From Meconema thalassinum (Eukaryota; Arthropoda; Insecta; Orthoptera; Tettigoniidae): a DNA stretch of 64,000 nucleotides. The position numbers and the translations under genes were made by a program. Positions 21,259 to 33,609 of the stretch are shown here, one piece after another (positions within the stretch are counted from its first letter, which is position 1; each line of letters begins with the position of its first letter). The notes beneath the pieces are model-generated. The model worked only from the letters and a program-made list of their open reading frames with translations. It searched no databases and was not told where the DNA came from. Location of the stretch: the NCBI GenBank assembly GCA_946902985.2, contig OX336389.2:793042979-793106978 (forward strand). Reading direction: 5' to 3'.

Positions 21259-24200
21259 TCTATCCGTTGGCTAACAATGTCAAATATAATTAATTTCCAG
21301 GTTTATAAATCAATATGATCTCTGTAATTATCATAAACATATTCCTGATTTAATCCTGTCATATCCAAAATATGACCATTATCAATATTTATTACGGAAG
21401 AAAATCTTAAATTACATGAAAAATCGAACTCATTTGACTAAGATGAGTATTTAGTCTCATCTAGGATGAATAAATTCCAAATCGAATAGAAAATAAAATT
21501 AACAGACTACCGCCGCAACTAACTATCAAAAAACGACAGCCTTCAATTTACCATGCGAGAAAACCGTATGTACAGGACTGAAAACAAGAAAATTAATGAA
21601 ACTACCAGCTAACTAGAAAAGTATGGATGCCCTCGAAATACGGTATACTATCTTCAAACCATAATCCGCATCGTGGATATGCTAGTCTTCATGAGTACGA
21701 CTGAGAACAAAAAAACATCATAAGGCTCCAGTCATTATGCTCCTGCATAATTCAAAAAATCATTACTGGCATAAAATGACGACTCCTATATGGTTGAATT
21801 AAATAGTCTACAGTCTGCAATTCACTAGTACTAGCTATTATTATGTAAGATGTTGCTCACTTCCCTTACTGGTGTTCGTAAAGTTGACTTCCATGGCTGT
21901 AGAATGCCCATGAATTAGGCATGCTGTCCGACTCGTCCACATGCACGTGGAATGTATACATCTTCTCCTCGGCTCCACCTCGTTCATGGTCCAAGTTTCC
22001 ATACATTCTCTGCCATCGCACCCCAATTAGATTTAGTGCTCCATTATGACGGTTCGATTCATGGTAATTCTCAAAAGTTCATAACGGCGATTTATTACCA
22101 TAATTTCCTGTGCGAATTTATTTAACACCATAGTTTGTGCTATGCAAAAACACGTAATCTAGACTGTTCGTGGTTTGACTAATGTCAGCCGGTTTTTCAC
22201 CGTTCCGAAATAAGTCTCCATTGAGCGTTTGACTGTTCGCGACAACTTTGCTTGTAATCTTACTGAAATTAGCACAGTACACTGACGAACCTGTATTGCC
22301 TTTGTTTCCAGTTACAGCTGCTAACATATAAGCTAGAAAAAACTCTTGATGTCCTAACTGGATAAGGAATATTATTCCGCAGGACACGCATTGCATAGTC
22401 CACTCCATCGTTGGCTAAATTTTAAGCTGGTTGAAGATATGCTCTTCACATGACCTGGGTTAAGGATCAGTTCCAGTTCGTAGACTAAAATAGCTGAGAG
22501 ATCGGGTATTTGCCCAACTCAACCCTGCACACACAAGAGTTGGCCTCACCTATAAAAATCTAACAGTAGAGAACACTGAAACAGTGTCTCTTCGTAGGCT
22601 ATTTCTCGGCTCAGGTCTGGTACTCGTAATTCAGATTTATTATGCTGCTCGAATTCATGCTCGCGCAACCACATGATGACGAAAAACCTCTGCTCTCCAA
22701 GCAGGTGTTCACCGCGTGGCCTCACACGTGTTGCTCTCCCATGCGCATCGCTGCTCGCGCACACTGACGTATCACTGCGCTCTACAGGGGTACTCCTAAA
22801 CTTCTCCTGGCGCTCTCTTCAAAGATTCTCAAAAATGTAGCGAAGAAAAACAACTCTCACATGCTTGCTATGAGCTCCCTCAAAATGGGCACTATATATA
22901 CTGTAAGACTGTTGTGAGTTGCAAAAGAAAAACAGTATAGTCATCTGCATTCTTTACAACTCTGGTTCGAGTTATACAACACTCCCTCTTAAAATAAGAA
23001 ATAAACACGCTCTCCGAAACATTAAATTCTCTAAGAAAAAGAGAAACATTGCTTTTGAAAGTTCCGTTACATATTACAATGATGTTTGCTAAGCCTCAGA
23101 AATTACCATTTATATTTTTAAGCCACAATGCATCTCTTTTCTTTGTGTATATCTGTCAATGAATCTCATGAAGGACTAACTTACCACTCTTGAATCATTT
23201 TTAATAAATTGAGTCACTCTTAGGTTTTCATCCACCCTCAAAGCTAAATGCGCTGCCAGTGCCCACCGAACGTACCTGTGCAGAACTGTTATAGCACATC
23301 ATTGTAAGTTCGGACCACAACCAACAGTTCGGGGTAGATGTCAGGACTGCCACATTCAAGGTATTATCGTATATATATACAGTATATATATATATCCAAA
23401 GAGCCTCTTTTGAAGAAAATTTCCCTGAAAAACGTGGATCCAGTTTTAACACGCGGACTGGCAAGGATTCCAACTTGACGCTAATCACTAATTTAGTTCC
23501 TGATGAAATATTGCTGACGACTTAACATTGCAGTTTAAGTGCCACGTTGGGTACAAAGCTCGATATTATGCAAGATGTGTTACACTTCGCCAGTCCAATT
23601 CCTGCTAGCAACACATTGATTGATCCTCCCTGCGTAGCAAACAAAGATACTATTGAAATACATATCTCAGTAAGAATCAAAGATTCTTTTCAAATAAATA
23701 ACTCAGAAAGAATCAAAGTTTGAATTGAAAGATATGTCCCAGTAGGAATCATGTATTCCTTTAAGGATTCAGTCTCAGCAGAAATAAACAAATCTTATAG
23801 AAAGACATTTCTCAGTAGGAATCAAAAATATTCTACTGAAAGACATGTCAATATAGGTATCAAAGATCGTATTCAAAACTCAGTCTCAAATGGAATCAAA
23901 GATTCTATTGAAAGATACTGTATATCTCAGCAGGTTTCAAAGATTTTATTGAAACACGTATCTCACTACAGTAGGTATCAAAGATTCTATTGAAGGACAT
24001 GCCCCAGAAGGAATTAACAATTCTATTCAAAACTTTGGTAAGCTAGATATGTGAGAGAGACTTGGAGCGGCCAAAGTAATAAGTGCCTAGTTCTCAAACC
24101 TGACACCAACAACACGACAAGAACCATGCTCGGCAGCCTGTCCTAGGTAATGGGGCTTACGATACATGCTGTTGGAAGTAGTTGTTGTTGTGGTAGGAAG

Positions 24201-25207
24201 AGTAGTAGTAATCAAACAGGTCCTCGCTCTTTGAAAAACGGGGCTATAACCATTAAAGCTCCATTAATTACTCCTTCCTCTATGACGGAAGACAACAGTT
24301 CACTAGTTCCTGCATTAATTAGTCCTTTCGATTCTCTCTTCTAATTTTCGCTTGTCCCCTTCGCACACTTGTCTGTCCATGAGGCCATCTAATTTAGGTA
24401 AACCTGCATTATTAATCAACATTTTTAGAAATGGTTAAAACTTAATTTTCCTTCTGAATGTTGCGAGATTATAACGTGATATTACCACGAAGATATCTGG
24501 ATGTAACCAATAGTAACGATTCGTCGAATTCAAGTATTAAATGTCCCGCAATTATGCATCGATGCTTGTTAATGCATTGCCTCCAGGCACTGACACTATG
24601 AAGTTGCGGTTATTGAACCAAAACTATTCAGTAGAACTGGAAAAACCTCGCCGTTTGGTTCCAAGAATGATATATTTAAATTACATGACAGATATTATCT
24701 TCAGTTTTATTATATATATTCCTTCTCAATAAGTTGTTTGAAAGCATTTCTTACTATAGTATTAATGGGACACAGTATTAGTAGTTCCATGAAAAACGAA
24801 TGTAGCATATTTCACCACAAAACTCTCCCGTCAATTAAACATATTTTCCACATGATGGACTAAATAGCTCTTGGTACACGACCTACACTTTGATGAAGTC
24901 TAGGACATCAATCTCAAACCTAAAACCCAATATTCAAACATTGTAGTTATTTTAACTACGGAGAGTTCCGTGAACCATATAATATGTCAGATATTGTAAC
25001 TGTCATTTCCACTTAAAACACTCCCACCTATTAAATTTATTTCCCTTATGGTACATGATCTACTGTATATTGATGACCCTGCGGTTCCGCCCCATAATGC
25101 AACAATAACTAACTAACTAACTGTATATTGTGGTAAGGAATTAGGCAACAACTTGAAACTCAAAACTCAGTATCCTAATGTTGTCATCATAACAGGCCAG
25201 AAACATA
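21259..25207. other. AT-rich spacer with a degenerate minisatellite
   Basis: No gene seen. At about 23640-24030 a degenerate 35-40 bp unit recurs (core 'aatcaaagattctattgaaa' with 'catatctcagtaggaatc'), roughly ten times. A (TA)n run lies at about 23370-23394. (AACT)n is at about 25108-25123. Confidence 0.6.
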
Positions 25208-26685
25208 ACAAGTAGTTCCGTACAGACTTATACAGCCTATATTCATATATCCGACTTATGTTAATTGCCTCTATCAACCAACAAAATGTCAGTTTGATTG
25301 CTGTAATAGATTCGTAGATGTTGAGATCCGTCTAAATATTTCGGATGGTCGCCATGCTGGATTATTATATAATATGAAGGTCTTAGAGTTAAATACTATT
25401 ACATGAAGGTTATTGTATAGTTGTAGAATTCAAACTTCATTCGCATGATTACGATATAAGAAACAAAAACGAGATTTTGAAATTTAGCACAGCTACCATC
25501 TTGTCATTATGAAAACAATTGAAATAAATTAGTTACCAGTGGATTAACATTTGTATAAGCATTTACCGTACTAAGTTTCACTGCATTTGGATGGTTAAAG
25601 AGCGAGAAACGTCCATTTAAATATTTATATTTCGCGTCGCCGCCATGTTGGATTTGTACTCACCAGGTTATTGAAAGTCCCATAGGTGAACGTATGTACG
25701 TAGCCTCAACGAACATAAAATAATTCAGTTTGATTCCTGTAATAGATTCGTAGATATTGAGAACCGTCTCAATATTTCGGATGGTTGCCATTTTGGATTG
25801 TTATATGTTTAGGCCATAGAGTTATGTACCATTAAAGGAAAATTATTGCGTAGCGTCATTGTTCAAACTTTCACTTCGATCGCATGATTACAACACAAGA
25901 AATAGAAACATAGTTTTAAAATTTCGCAAAGCCGCCATCTTGAGGTTATGTGAACAATTTAACTAAATTAGATGTCAGTGCATCACAATATGTGTAATCA
26001 TTTAATGTACCATATTTCACTGGACTCAGATAGTTAAATCGCGAGAAAAGTCTATTCAAATGTTTCAAATTCGCTTAGCCTCCATGTTCGTTTTGTACTT
26101 CACAGGTTTTTGTAAGTTACATAGATAAACTTGTAGTAGTGCCCTTTATCACCGTTCAAAATTTCAGGGTGATATCCGTTACAGTTTCGGATATATAGAA
26201 TGCCCGTGAAGTATTTCGCACAGCCGACATCTTAAGTTTATGTGAACAATTGAAATAAATTAGATGCCAGTGCATTATAATGTGTATGAATATGAAGGTT
26301 TTATTGCGTTTGGATGGTTAAGTCGCCATGTTGGTTTGGAGTTACTAGGTTTTTGAAAGTCTCATACGTGAACTTCTAGTGGTGCCCTTTATCACCGTAC
26401 AATATTTCAGGGTTATATCGGTTATAGTTTCAGAGATATAGAATGCTGGTGAAATATTTCGCGCAGCCGCCATTTTGGATTGGTGAGACGTAATAAAATT
26501 TAAAGGGCACGTTCGAGGTCGTCCAAAATGGTGTTAAGACCTTACTTAGTTTCATTGAAATCGCTCCAGCCGTTCAGAAGTTATTAGAGGGGGGCACACA
26601 CACACACACACACACGCACACACACCCACACACGGACAACAGGTGATCTCATAAGCCCATTTTTTTTCATAAATGAAAATAGGCT
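25208..26685 (+). repeat. R repeat, copy 1
   Basis: Starts 'aacaagtagttccgt' and 'cagcctatattcatata' and ends with a CA-rich tract (26593-26635), then 'ggtgatctcataagccca' and a 'tttcat..atgaaaatagg' hairpin. Inside, sub-blocks of a few hundred bases recur, each with 'ccgtctaaatatttcggatg' or 'gccgccatgttggatt'. No coding. The end sequence 'gtttcattgaaatcgctcca' before the CA tract is of the kind seen at the 3' end of many insect repeats. Class unknown. Confidence 0.7.
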
Positions 26686-27272
26686 AAAAATAATACCTTA
26701 ACATAAAAAAATAGTCGTTCTATGACACGAGTGCTTGCCCTGTCTTATATTAAAACTTGCATCGTTACACAAGATAAGTCATACCAACACACCGTCAACA
26801 TTGGAGGATGTGTCCAAAGTCACACGATGAAGCTTAACTACAAGAAAACGACGTTATGGACCTTTTACCAGTTAATGGGACTAATTTATCAACTTACCGA
26901 AAGACCCGTTCAATAGAGCATCAATAAAATGTGTTCCTTTTCAGAAATGAATATGCACGTAACCTATAATTTACGATGCCCACAATTGAAATTTGCTCCT
27001 GAGGACCCTGGTTTTCATTCTTTAAATCAACCACATTAACCCGATCACCACCACTACAATGAAGCCTTATATGCTAGAACGTACCCTTTAACTTCCAGCA
27101 TTCATGAATAGACTAATGATTCCTTCCGCAAGATGGCATCTTTCTATAATGAAAAGCAGGAGTAAAATTTAAGAGAAGTCAAATATACGACTTTTACAAA
27201 TTTCGAAAGGCAAGCTACATAATTCAGTGACATTAGATAATAATGCACTTGGTATAATGAACCATAATGATA

Positions 27273-28490
27273 ACAAGTAGTTCCGTCAAGAACTCAAGCC
27301 TATATTCATACATCCTACTTATGTTTTAATTGCCTCTATCAACATACAAAATATCAGTTTTATTGTAATAGATTCGTTCATATTGAGAACCGTCTAATAT
27401 TTCGGATGGTTGCCATATTGGCTTTTTATATATGTAGGTCTTAGAGTTACGTGCTATTACATGAAGATTATTGTGTAGGTGTAGTATTCAAACTTCAAAC
27501 GCATGATTAGTACACAAGAAGTAAAAACGAGATTTTTAAATTTCGCACAGCTGCCGTATTCTGGTTATGAAAACAATGGAAATAAATTATATGCCAGTCG
27601 ATTAACATTTGTATAGCCTAAGCATTAACCGTACCGAGTTTCACTGCACTCGGATGGTTACATAGCGAGAAACGTCCATTTAAATATTTATACTTCGCGT
27701 CGCCGCCATGTTGGATTAGTGCTCACCAGGTTATTGACAGTCCTATAGGTGAACTAATGTTTATAGCCTCTATGAACAAAAAGAATTTCAGTTTGATTGT
27801 TGTAAAAGATTCGTAGATATTGAGAACCGTCTAAATATTTCGAATGGTTGCCATGTTGGATTATAATATGCAGGCTATAGGCCATAGAGTTATGTACCAT
27901 TAAAGGAAAATTATTGCGTAGGTTCATTATTCAAACTTTCACTTCCATCGCATGATTACAACACGAGAAATCAAAACTTAATTTAAAAATTTTGCACAGC
28001 CACCATCTTGAGGTTATGTAAACAATTGAACTAAATTAGACGCCAGTGCATTACAATATGTATAAACATTTAATTTACCATATTTCACTCCGCTCAGAAG
28101 GTTAAATCGCGAGAAAAGTATATTAAAATGTTTCAACTTCGCTTGGCCGCCATGTCCGTTATGTACTCTACAGGTTTTTGAAACTTACAAATATATACTT
28201 GTTGTAGTGCAACATTTCAGGGTGATATCAGAAATAGTTTCAGAGATATTGAATTCTGGTGAAATATTTCGCACAGCCGCCATGTTGGATTTTTGAGACA
28301 TAATAAAGTTTCAAGGTCACGGTTGGGGTCGGCCAAATTGGTGCTATGAGCTTACCGAGTTTCATTGAAATCGCCCCAGCCGTTTAAAAATTATTAGGAC
28401 AGACAGACAGACACACACATACGCACACACACACACACGGACAAACGGTGATCTCATAAGCCTATTTTGTCATAAAATGAAAATAAGCTA
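27273..28490 (+). repeat. R repeat, copy 2
   Basis: Same ends and internal blocks as copy 1 ('aacaagtagttccgtcaaga' to 'gatctcataagcctattttg' and 'atgaaaataagct'). The 3' CA-rich tract is at about 28395-28440. No coding. Confidence 0.7.
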
Positions 28491-29733
28491 ATAAAAAAGA
28501 TAATAATATTAATTATTAACTAGTTGAAACTCGTTAAAATTTCACGGACAATGGAAAAAAAATACTGAAGAAGGTTCTTATATAAGTTATATTCTTTGTA
28601 CGATTTCTTTTTAGCACCATTGCAAATTTAAGGGCGTCAAAAGATAGCACTCTCAACATTGCAACATAATGCTGGTCATGACTGAAAACGTGATGAGGTA
28701 AATAACCCAATACGTTCCTGAGTTTCTCCTTGAGCTTGATTGATTGTGATAAAGTAGGCCGAGCGAATAGGAAATTGTTGCCTATTAAAAGAAAATGTAC
28801 TGTACCTGCAAGTGTTTTATCGGAAGGTGTTAAATCAAGTCGTAGGATTTGAGCTCTCTGCCTAATATTACTGCACCCATTATATCCGAATCAAAGCAAT
28901 TTCTTACATATTTCTTACAATTAATATGTTTCCATATAGGAGTCCTTGGGAAACGTTCAGATTTCTAAGGAGCATAACCATGGCTCAAACGTTCGGAGTA
29001 TGTGGAGGCGAATTACTTAATTCCAACGAATTGAAGAATTCTATAGTAGGGAAATGAAGTAGCTGGCTTTCATCTTCAGTATCTAATCTGTTAACGCTGA
29101 TGTATGTGTTTGAACTACTGGTTATTAGTTCAATGACTTTTAAATTAATATCATTACATTGTTGCAGCTTGGCAAATATTTTATATTCCACAGCAGATCA
29201 ATATTTCCATCACAACAGTAAAGGCCAAAGTAACCACGCGTAGATTTTACGCAAGAGAAATACAATGTAGAACAATGTTTACATTTGATCGTCAAAGACC
29301 TTACACTGTACTGCATAATATCTGGAATTGTTTCTGAAATGGCCTATTTATATTGGATTTTAAATATGGCTTCGTATTATTCGATAACACTATAACGTCC
29401 TGCAATAACGGAGCCGCTAAATATTAAATGGCACATAATACTTCCATTGCCGAAATCAACTGCGTAGTTAGACTCAGTGCTCTAAACAAATGATGCTTAA
29501 ACAATTTTCTTATAAAATGAAGTTCAACATGACCGTCTAGAGACTTTCATACTCAAGTTGGTGTGTGAGGAGAATGCGATGAGACTGATCGCTTAAAATA
29601 AATTCCTTATAATTGTTCCTGGCAGCGAAATTTTTTGCAATAGCTTGAAAACGCAGTTCAGAATGACGTTCTTCATTTTGATATAAACAGTACAAAACTG
29701 CTCTAAATAAGCAATTTCCAACACCTGTTATAG
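28491..29733. other. AT-rich spacer, no gene seen
   Basis: Short open frames only, with no motif I recognise. It ends at the target duplication of the next element. Confidence 0.5.
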
Positions 29734-29739
29734 GTTATG
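29734..29739. repeat. Target-site duplication GTTATG (left)
   Basis: It abuts the AGTAGG end and is repeated as GTTATG at 39084-39089 just after the CCTACT end. Confidence 0.75.
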
Positions 29740-30004
29740 AGTAGGTAATATAAGGCGGTTCTGGCGCAGGGGCTAATGGGCAAGATGGCCGCCGCGCGCA
29801 ACCAGCCCTATGTTATTCTTATGGAGGGGTCATTCAGAGCTGGCGCAGTGGCTAATGGGCAAGATGGCCGCCACACTCACAGACCGTGCGTGACGTCACA
29901 GGGAGAGGTCGACCGTGTAGTTGCCAAATGGAATAATTATTATTATCATTATTATTATTATTAGGTAATTATTAAATGAGCATGTGCAATCCAGACCAGC
30001 CTTA

Positions 30005-30185
30005 TATTGTCCACCTCGTGGTGTAGCGGCTAGTAATCGTGAATGTCAACGTGGAGGCCCGGGTTCGATTCCTGGCTCTGCCAAGAAATTTAATTACTGG
30101 TCTCACGGGTGGAACGGGGTACACTCAGTCTTGTAAGGCAAAAGTGAGAAAAGGCGGGTTTAATTCATACCTCTGCCATTCAGCC
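30005..30185 (+). repeat. tRNA-like SINE block in left arm
   Basis: Box-A-like 'gtggtgtagcggctagtaat' and box-B-like 'gggttcgattcctgg' about 40 bp apart, followed by 'ctctgccaagaaatttaat' and 'gtggaacggggtacactcag'. The same head-to-body join occurs in the SINE at 47513. It is present in both arms, so it was there before the arms were duplicated. Confidence 0.7.
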
Positions 30186-30262
30186 TAACCCAACTTCATT
30201 TAACCTCACCTCACCTAACCTAACCTAACCTAACCTAACTTCACCTAACCTAACCTAACCTA
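30186..30262. repeat. (CCTAA)n telomere-like tract
   Basis: Runs of CCTAA, the complement of the arthropod telomere unit TTAGG, with occasional 'acttcac' interruptions. It lies at the junction of the outer and inner parts of the left arm. Its inverse partner is in 38390-38600. Confidence 0.8.
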
Positions 30263-30344
30263 AATTAATATAGGTAAGAAACGGGTCATACTATACTTTC
30301 AACTACACTAGTTTCAACTACGTTTCAAGGCCACGCTCACCGAG

Positions 30345-30378
30345 CATTGCCGGAGACTGCCAAAAGTTAACGATTGGA
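30345..30378. repeat. 34-bp direct repeat, outer copy
   Basis: CATTGCCGGAGACTGCC, then a(a/g)-rich bases and GTTAACGATTGGA. A copy in the same orientation lies at 33104-33137, so the pair brackets the Rep-like unit. The inverse copy in the right arm is 36408-36441. Confidence 0.85.
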
Positions 30379-30616
30379 TTAAGAGTGCCAGGCGGGTAAC
30401 AAGAAACACAAGCGGTACCCATGCAATAGTTTTATTAATTACATATAACTACAATTTTTACATATAATACACTCTTTTCTTTATTTTAGTAATAACATTC
30501 ATTTTCGTTTTTCTACATTTTAACTTAAATTTTCGCTTAAATCTCTTATGTCCCTTTTGTATCCATTAGTTTAATACGAACAGGGGCAGCCCAAATTCTT
30601 GATTTGCCATGTACAT

Positions 30617-32714
30617 TTACACACAGAACACAACTCTTTCCTTATTTTTGCTTGGTGTAGTTTTAAGAGCATCCAGGTTAATTTTGATCCGATAATTCAA
30701 ATCTGTATCCGAATCTTCTAGTTCCTTTTCCAGCCAGTAATTTGATATAAACAAAGAGTCAATATTCTCCATTTCCATCACATATCTAACTTTATGTCTA
30801 CATACTATTGGTTTTATTCCCTTAATAATTAGTTCTGTTCCTTTTTCCAAACTTTCTAACCGGGAGCACTTTCGGATTTTTATTTGGCCTTTGATTTCTT
30901 GCATAGTAATGTTATTAAGTAGATCAACGTCTCTTCGCGTATATGTTGTCGACTCTACTCCATAGTCTGTTTGGATGCCTGTAAAAAACTTAAAATTCTC
31001 GATTTTAGCAAACGAGTTACCATTAAATGTAATAATTCCATTGGTGTTGAATTCCGCAAACGGTTTTTCAGTTTCCAGATGCACAATGCCCAATCCACCA
31101 CATGGAGTTACAATAAATCCATCCTTTTTAAGCAATTCTAAATTACCATGACTCTTTAAAAACATATATTTTAAATATCCTCTTAAGTAGCACACATGTT
31201 TACATTTTTCACTTTCTACAAGCACTCCAACGCGTGGATAAGTTGCTTTGTAATTAACAGTAAATGCTGAGAGTTTGTATTTCCCACTCACATCTAGATT
31301 TTTCCAGGGACTTTGTTTAAAGTAAACTGTAAACCTGTTTCTTGCATCCACAATCGCCTGTTCTTTCTGCAACACTGCTTCGTACTCTTCCTTTAGGGCA
31401 GAAGTCTCGGCAACATACTCCATTTTCCTTTTTTTTGATCTCAATTTCCTCCAACTCCAATTTTCGTTTCCTTACACATAGCACATTAACTGTACTCAAT
31501 GGGGTAATTTCCTTAAGAGGGTATGGTTTAAGTCTGTTAGTTTTATTGGTTCTTTTTCTCAACATCTGGGGGAGAATATTATTTGTAGGAGTCAATCCTA
31601 ATTCGCTAATGTTTATGTTTGCGGGTATTGTGGAAAACAATGTCCTGGATTGAGAAAAGAATGTTTCCCCAGCTTTAATGTAGCATTTCTGTATAATGCG
31701 AACATTGTTGTTTCCAGAATCATCGTAAACAATTTCTACAAAGTTCACAGGTAAGTAATTAAAACTATAGGCAGAGAGAGCATAGTTTATCATCTTTTCC
31801 CGATCTTGTCCATCGCGCAGTTCGATTTGCACACCAGTCAATTTCAGAGTATGTTTATTACCCCAATACACAAATTGCAAAACTTTGTTAAACACCACAC
31901 AGCAACTATTTTGTAGGTTATCCGATAGTTTGGTCCACATGGACGCGATCGGCACCGAGTACAGGGGCGCTTCTTTTAAGTAATGTTTGTTGGCTTTTAA
32001 TACACTAACACAATCTTCGAGTGGGTCAAATACACCATGCATTTTGTAGTTGTAAATTGTTGCCTCTAGTCTTGTAATACCATGTTCTTTAGCTAAGGAA
32101 GACGTAAACGTTTCCCTTAGACGGGTGTCTGGACATCGGATAAAGTCTATAATATGGTTTCCAATGACTTTGTTTACACCAGGACTTGTAATTTTACATA
32201 TAAATTTGTTATATATTTTTATTCTAGAATTAGAGTTCATCCATGTTAAACAGTCTATACCAACCGTTTTATCATTGTTCACAATCACATTACACTTTTC
32301 TCGATACTCTCCTTGCACGCGAAAGTTGTGATTCGATGTTAGATAATCACACATCTCCGCCTTGTTAAAAACTCCAGCCAAATCTTGGGATATGTCCAAA
32401 TCCATAAGATAAAACTCCTCAGCACGAAGCTGTTGCAATATCTCTGGAAGGTCGGCTAACAGAACGTCTAATTTAACATCAGCTTGCTCCACTTTGTATG
32501 GTATAGCCACAGGATTTTTATACTTTTCCATAATGTTAACCATTCCTTTCTCCCCAAGTTGTCCCCTGAGTCCCCGTGCCATTGCACGCTCGTTGTTGAG
32601 TAGAGGAAATGGTAGCTTTACCTTAACACCATGTTTAGCAGAAATGAACTTGGAGAATTTACCACGTAAATAGAGGTCGAAAGCACCACACACTTCTTCT
32701 TTAGCAGCACAGAC
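30617..32714 (-). pseudogene. Rep-like protein, left copy (one frameshift)
   Basis: Open from 32714 to 31317, then continuing in another frame to a stop at 30617; together about 690 codons. The break is a run of eight A (minus strand, about 31428-31436) where the right copy has seven. Motifs in the first part (numbering from the GTG at 32693): YLMDLDISQDLAG (98-106), NSRIKIYNKF (155-164) and TRLEATIYNYK (207-217). This order (acidic strand, K-I-Y-x-K, then R-x-E-x-x-x-Y) resembles rolling-circle replication initiators of the plasmid Rep_trans and phage gpII type. I see no classical HxH pair, so the assignment is tentative. The C-terminal half is Lys/Glu-rich (residues KRKLELEEIEIKK) followed by an unknown domain. 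No ATG lies near the start. Confidence 0.55.
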
Positions 32715-32728
32715 TTACTATTTTCCAA

Positions 32729-32983
32729 TTATTCTTGGCAGTCCACTTGGTCACATATCCTAACCACCATAATGTTTTCACAAAACGGATCCGTAATCGG
32801 TGTAAGTAGATTAACATTTTTATCACTTAGGAGCGTCTTGTTTTCTGTGTAGTTTATATTAACAATGTCTGTAACCAGATTGTCCAGGTTTTCCAACAAC
32901 AACCACAACCCAAACCGCTCGTTGGTAGGCTTTATTCTGTTCCCCATAAGTTGGGGGACACTAAACACTTTAGAGAGAGACAT
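32729..32983 (-). CDS. Small ORF upstream of the Rep-like ORF, unknown
   Basis: 84 codons from the first ATG (32981-32983); the frame is open to 33004 through a GTG. The protein begins MSLSKVFSVPQLMGNRIKPT and has no motif I recognise. It ends 15 nt before the Rep-like frame opens, in a different frame. It could be a separate product, or the real N-terminus of the Rep-like protein separated by a one- or two-base indel or a small intron. No second copy is available to decide, since the right arm is truncated. Confidence 0.45.
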   Translation of the reverse strand: MSLSKVFSVPQLMGNRIKPTNERFGLWLLLENLDNLVTDIVNINYTENKTLLSDKNVNLLTPITDPFCENIMVVRICDQVDCQE

Positions 32984-33103
32984 CTTCACACTTTCAACTA
33001 CCACGAAGCACTGATCGAATGCATTTATATTTTTAGATTATGACGTAACTGACAACGCTTGTCGGCAGAAATCAATACACACATAAATACACAAACTCTG
33101 GAA

Positions 33104-33137
33104 CATTGCCGGAGACTGCCGAAGGTTAACGATTGGA
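33104..33137. repeat. 34-bp direct repeat, inner copy
   Basis: Matches 30345-30378 at about 32 of 34 positions. It lies about 120 bp upstream of the first ORF of the unit. Just beyond it (33139-33160) is a small potential hairpin, 'cgaacaagatttaacttgtcg'. Confidence 0.85.
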
Positions 33138-33254
33138 ACTCGAACAAGATTTAACTTGTCGCATGACGTAACAAAAAGTTAAATGACGTAAATGTAAGGG
33201 AATGTTGCTTTACCTAAAATGTAATACTATGCAAGTGTTTAACATTTTACAATC

Positions 33255-33425
33255 AGCTTGTGTACTGGCTTTTATGTTGGCATTTTGTTAGCTTTTGTTG
33301 GCTTTATGTTGGCTTTTGTTGGCTTTTTGTTTTTGCTTTTTGTATTGGCTTTTTGTGTTGGCTTTTTATGTTGGCTTTTTGTATTGGCTTTTGTTTTGGT
33401 CCTATATGTTGCCTTTTGTATTAGC
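33255..33425. repeat. TTGGCTTTTTGT minisatellite
   Basis: Short units 'ttggctttttgt' of 12-15 bp repeated about a dozen times. They produce hydrophobic open frames rich in Leu, Phe and Val that are not genes. Confidence 0.8.
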
Positions 33426-33609
33426 TCTCTCATATTTGCTCTTACTTGTAGGCTTATTTGTTCTTAGAAAGTATCTGAGCCCTTTTATGACAGCATAATG
33501 CTTACCACCATGTTTGTAAGCAACAACAACAACACACTAACATTCTAAAAATCAAAAGTATTCTAAGCTTAAATGATTGACTCTCAACTCTTACTCTTAC
33601 CTCTATCCC

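Larger units (their letters stand above)
29740..32438. repeat. Left inverted arm
   Basis: About 2.7 kb whose reverse complement recurs in the right arm: 29740-30262 pairs with about 38560-39083, and about 30270-32438 with 34381-36550. Identity looks above 90% by eye. It contains two 'aatgggcaagatggccgcc' copies, a tRNA-like SINE block, (CCTAA)n and the 3' three quarters of the Rep-like ORF. Confidence 0.85.

Noticed and set aside
30186..30262. A real chromosome end
   Set aside because: The TTAGG-type tract is short, interrupted and inside a transposon arm with sequence continuing on both sides.
33258..33498. Hydrophobic frames rich in Leu, Phe and Val that look like membrane proteins
   Set aside because: They lie entirely within the TTGGCTTTTTGT minisatellite; two frames give the same kind of peptide.
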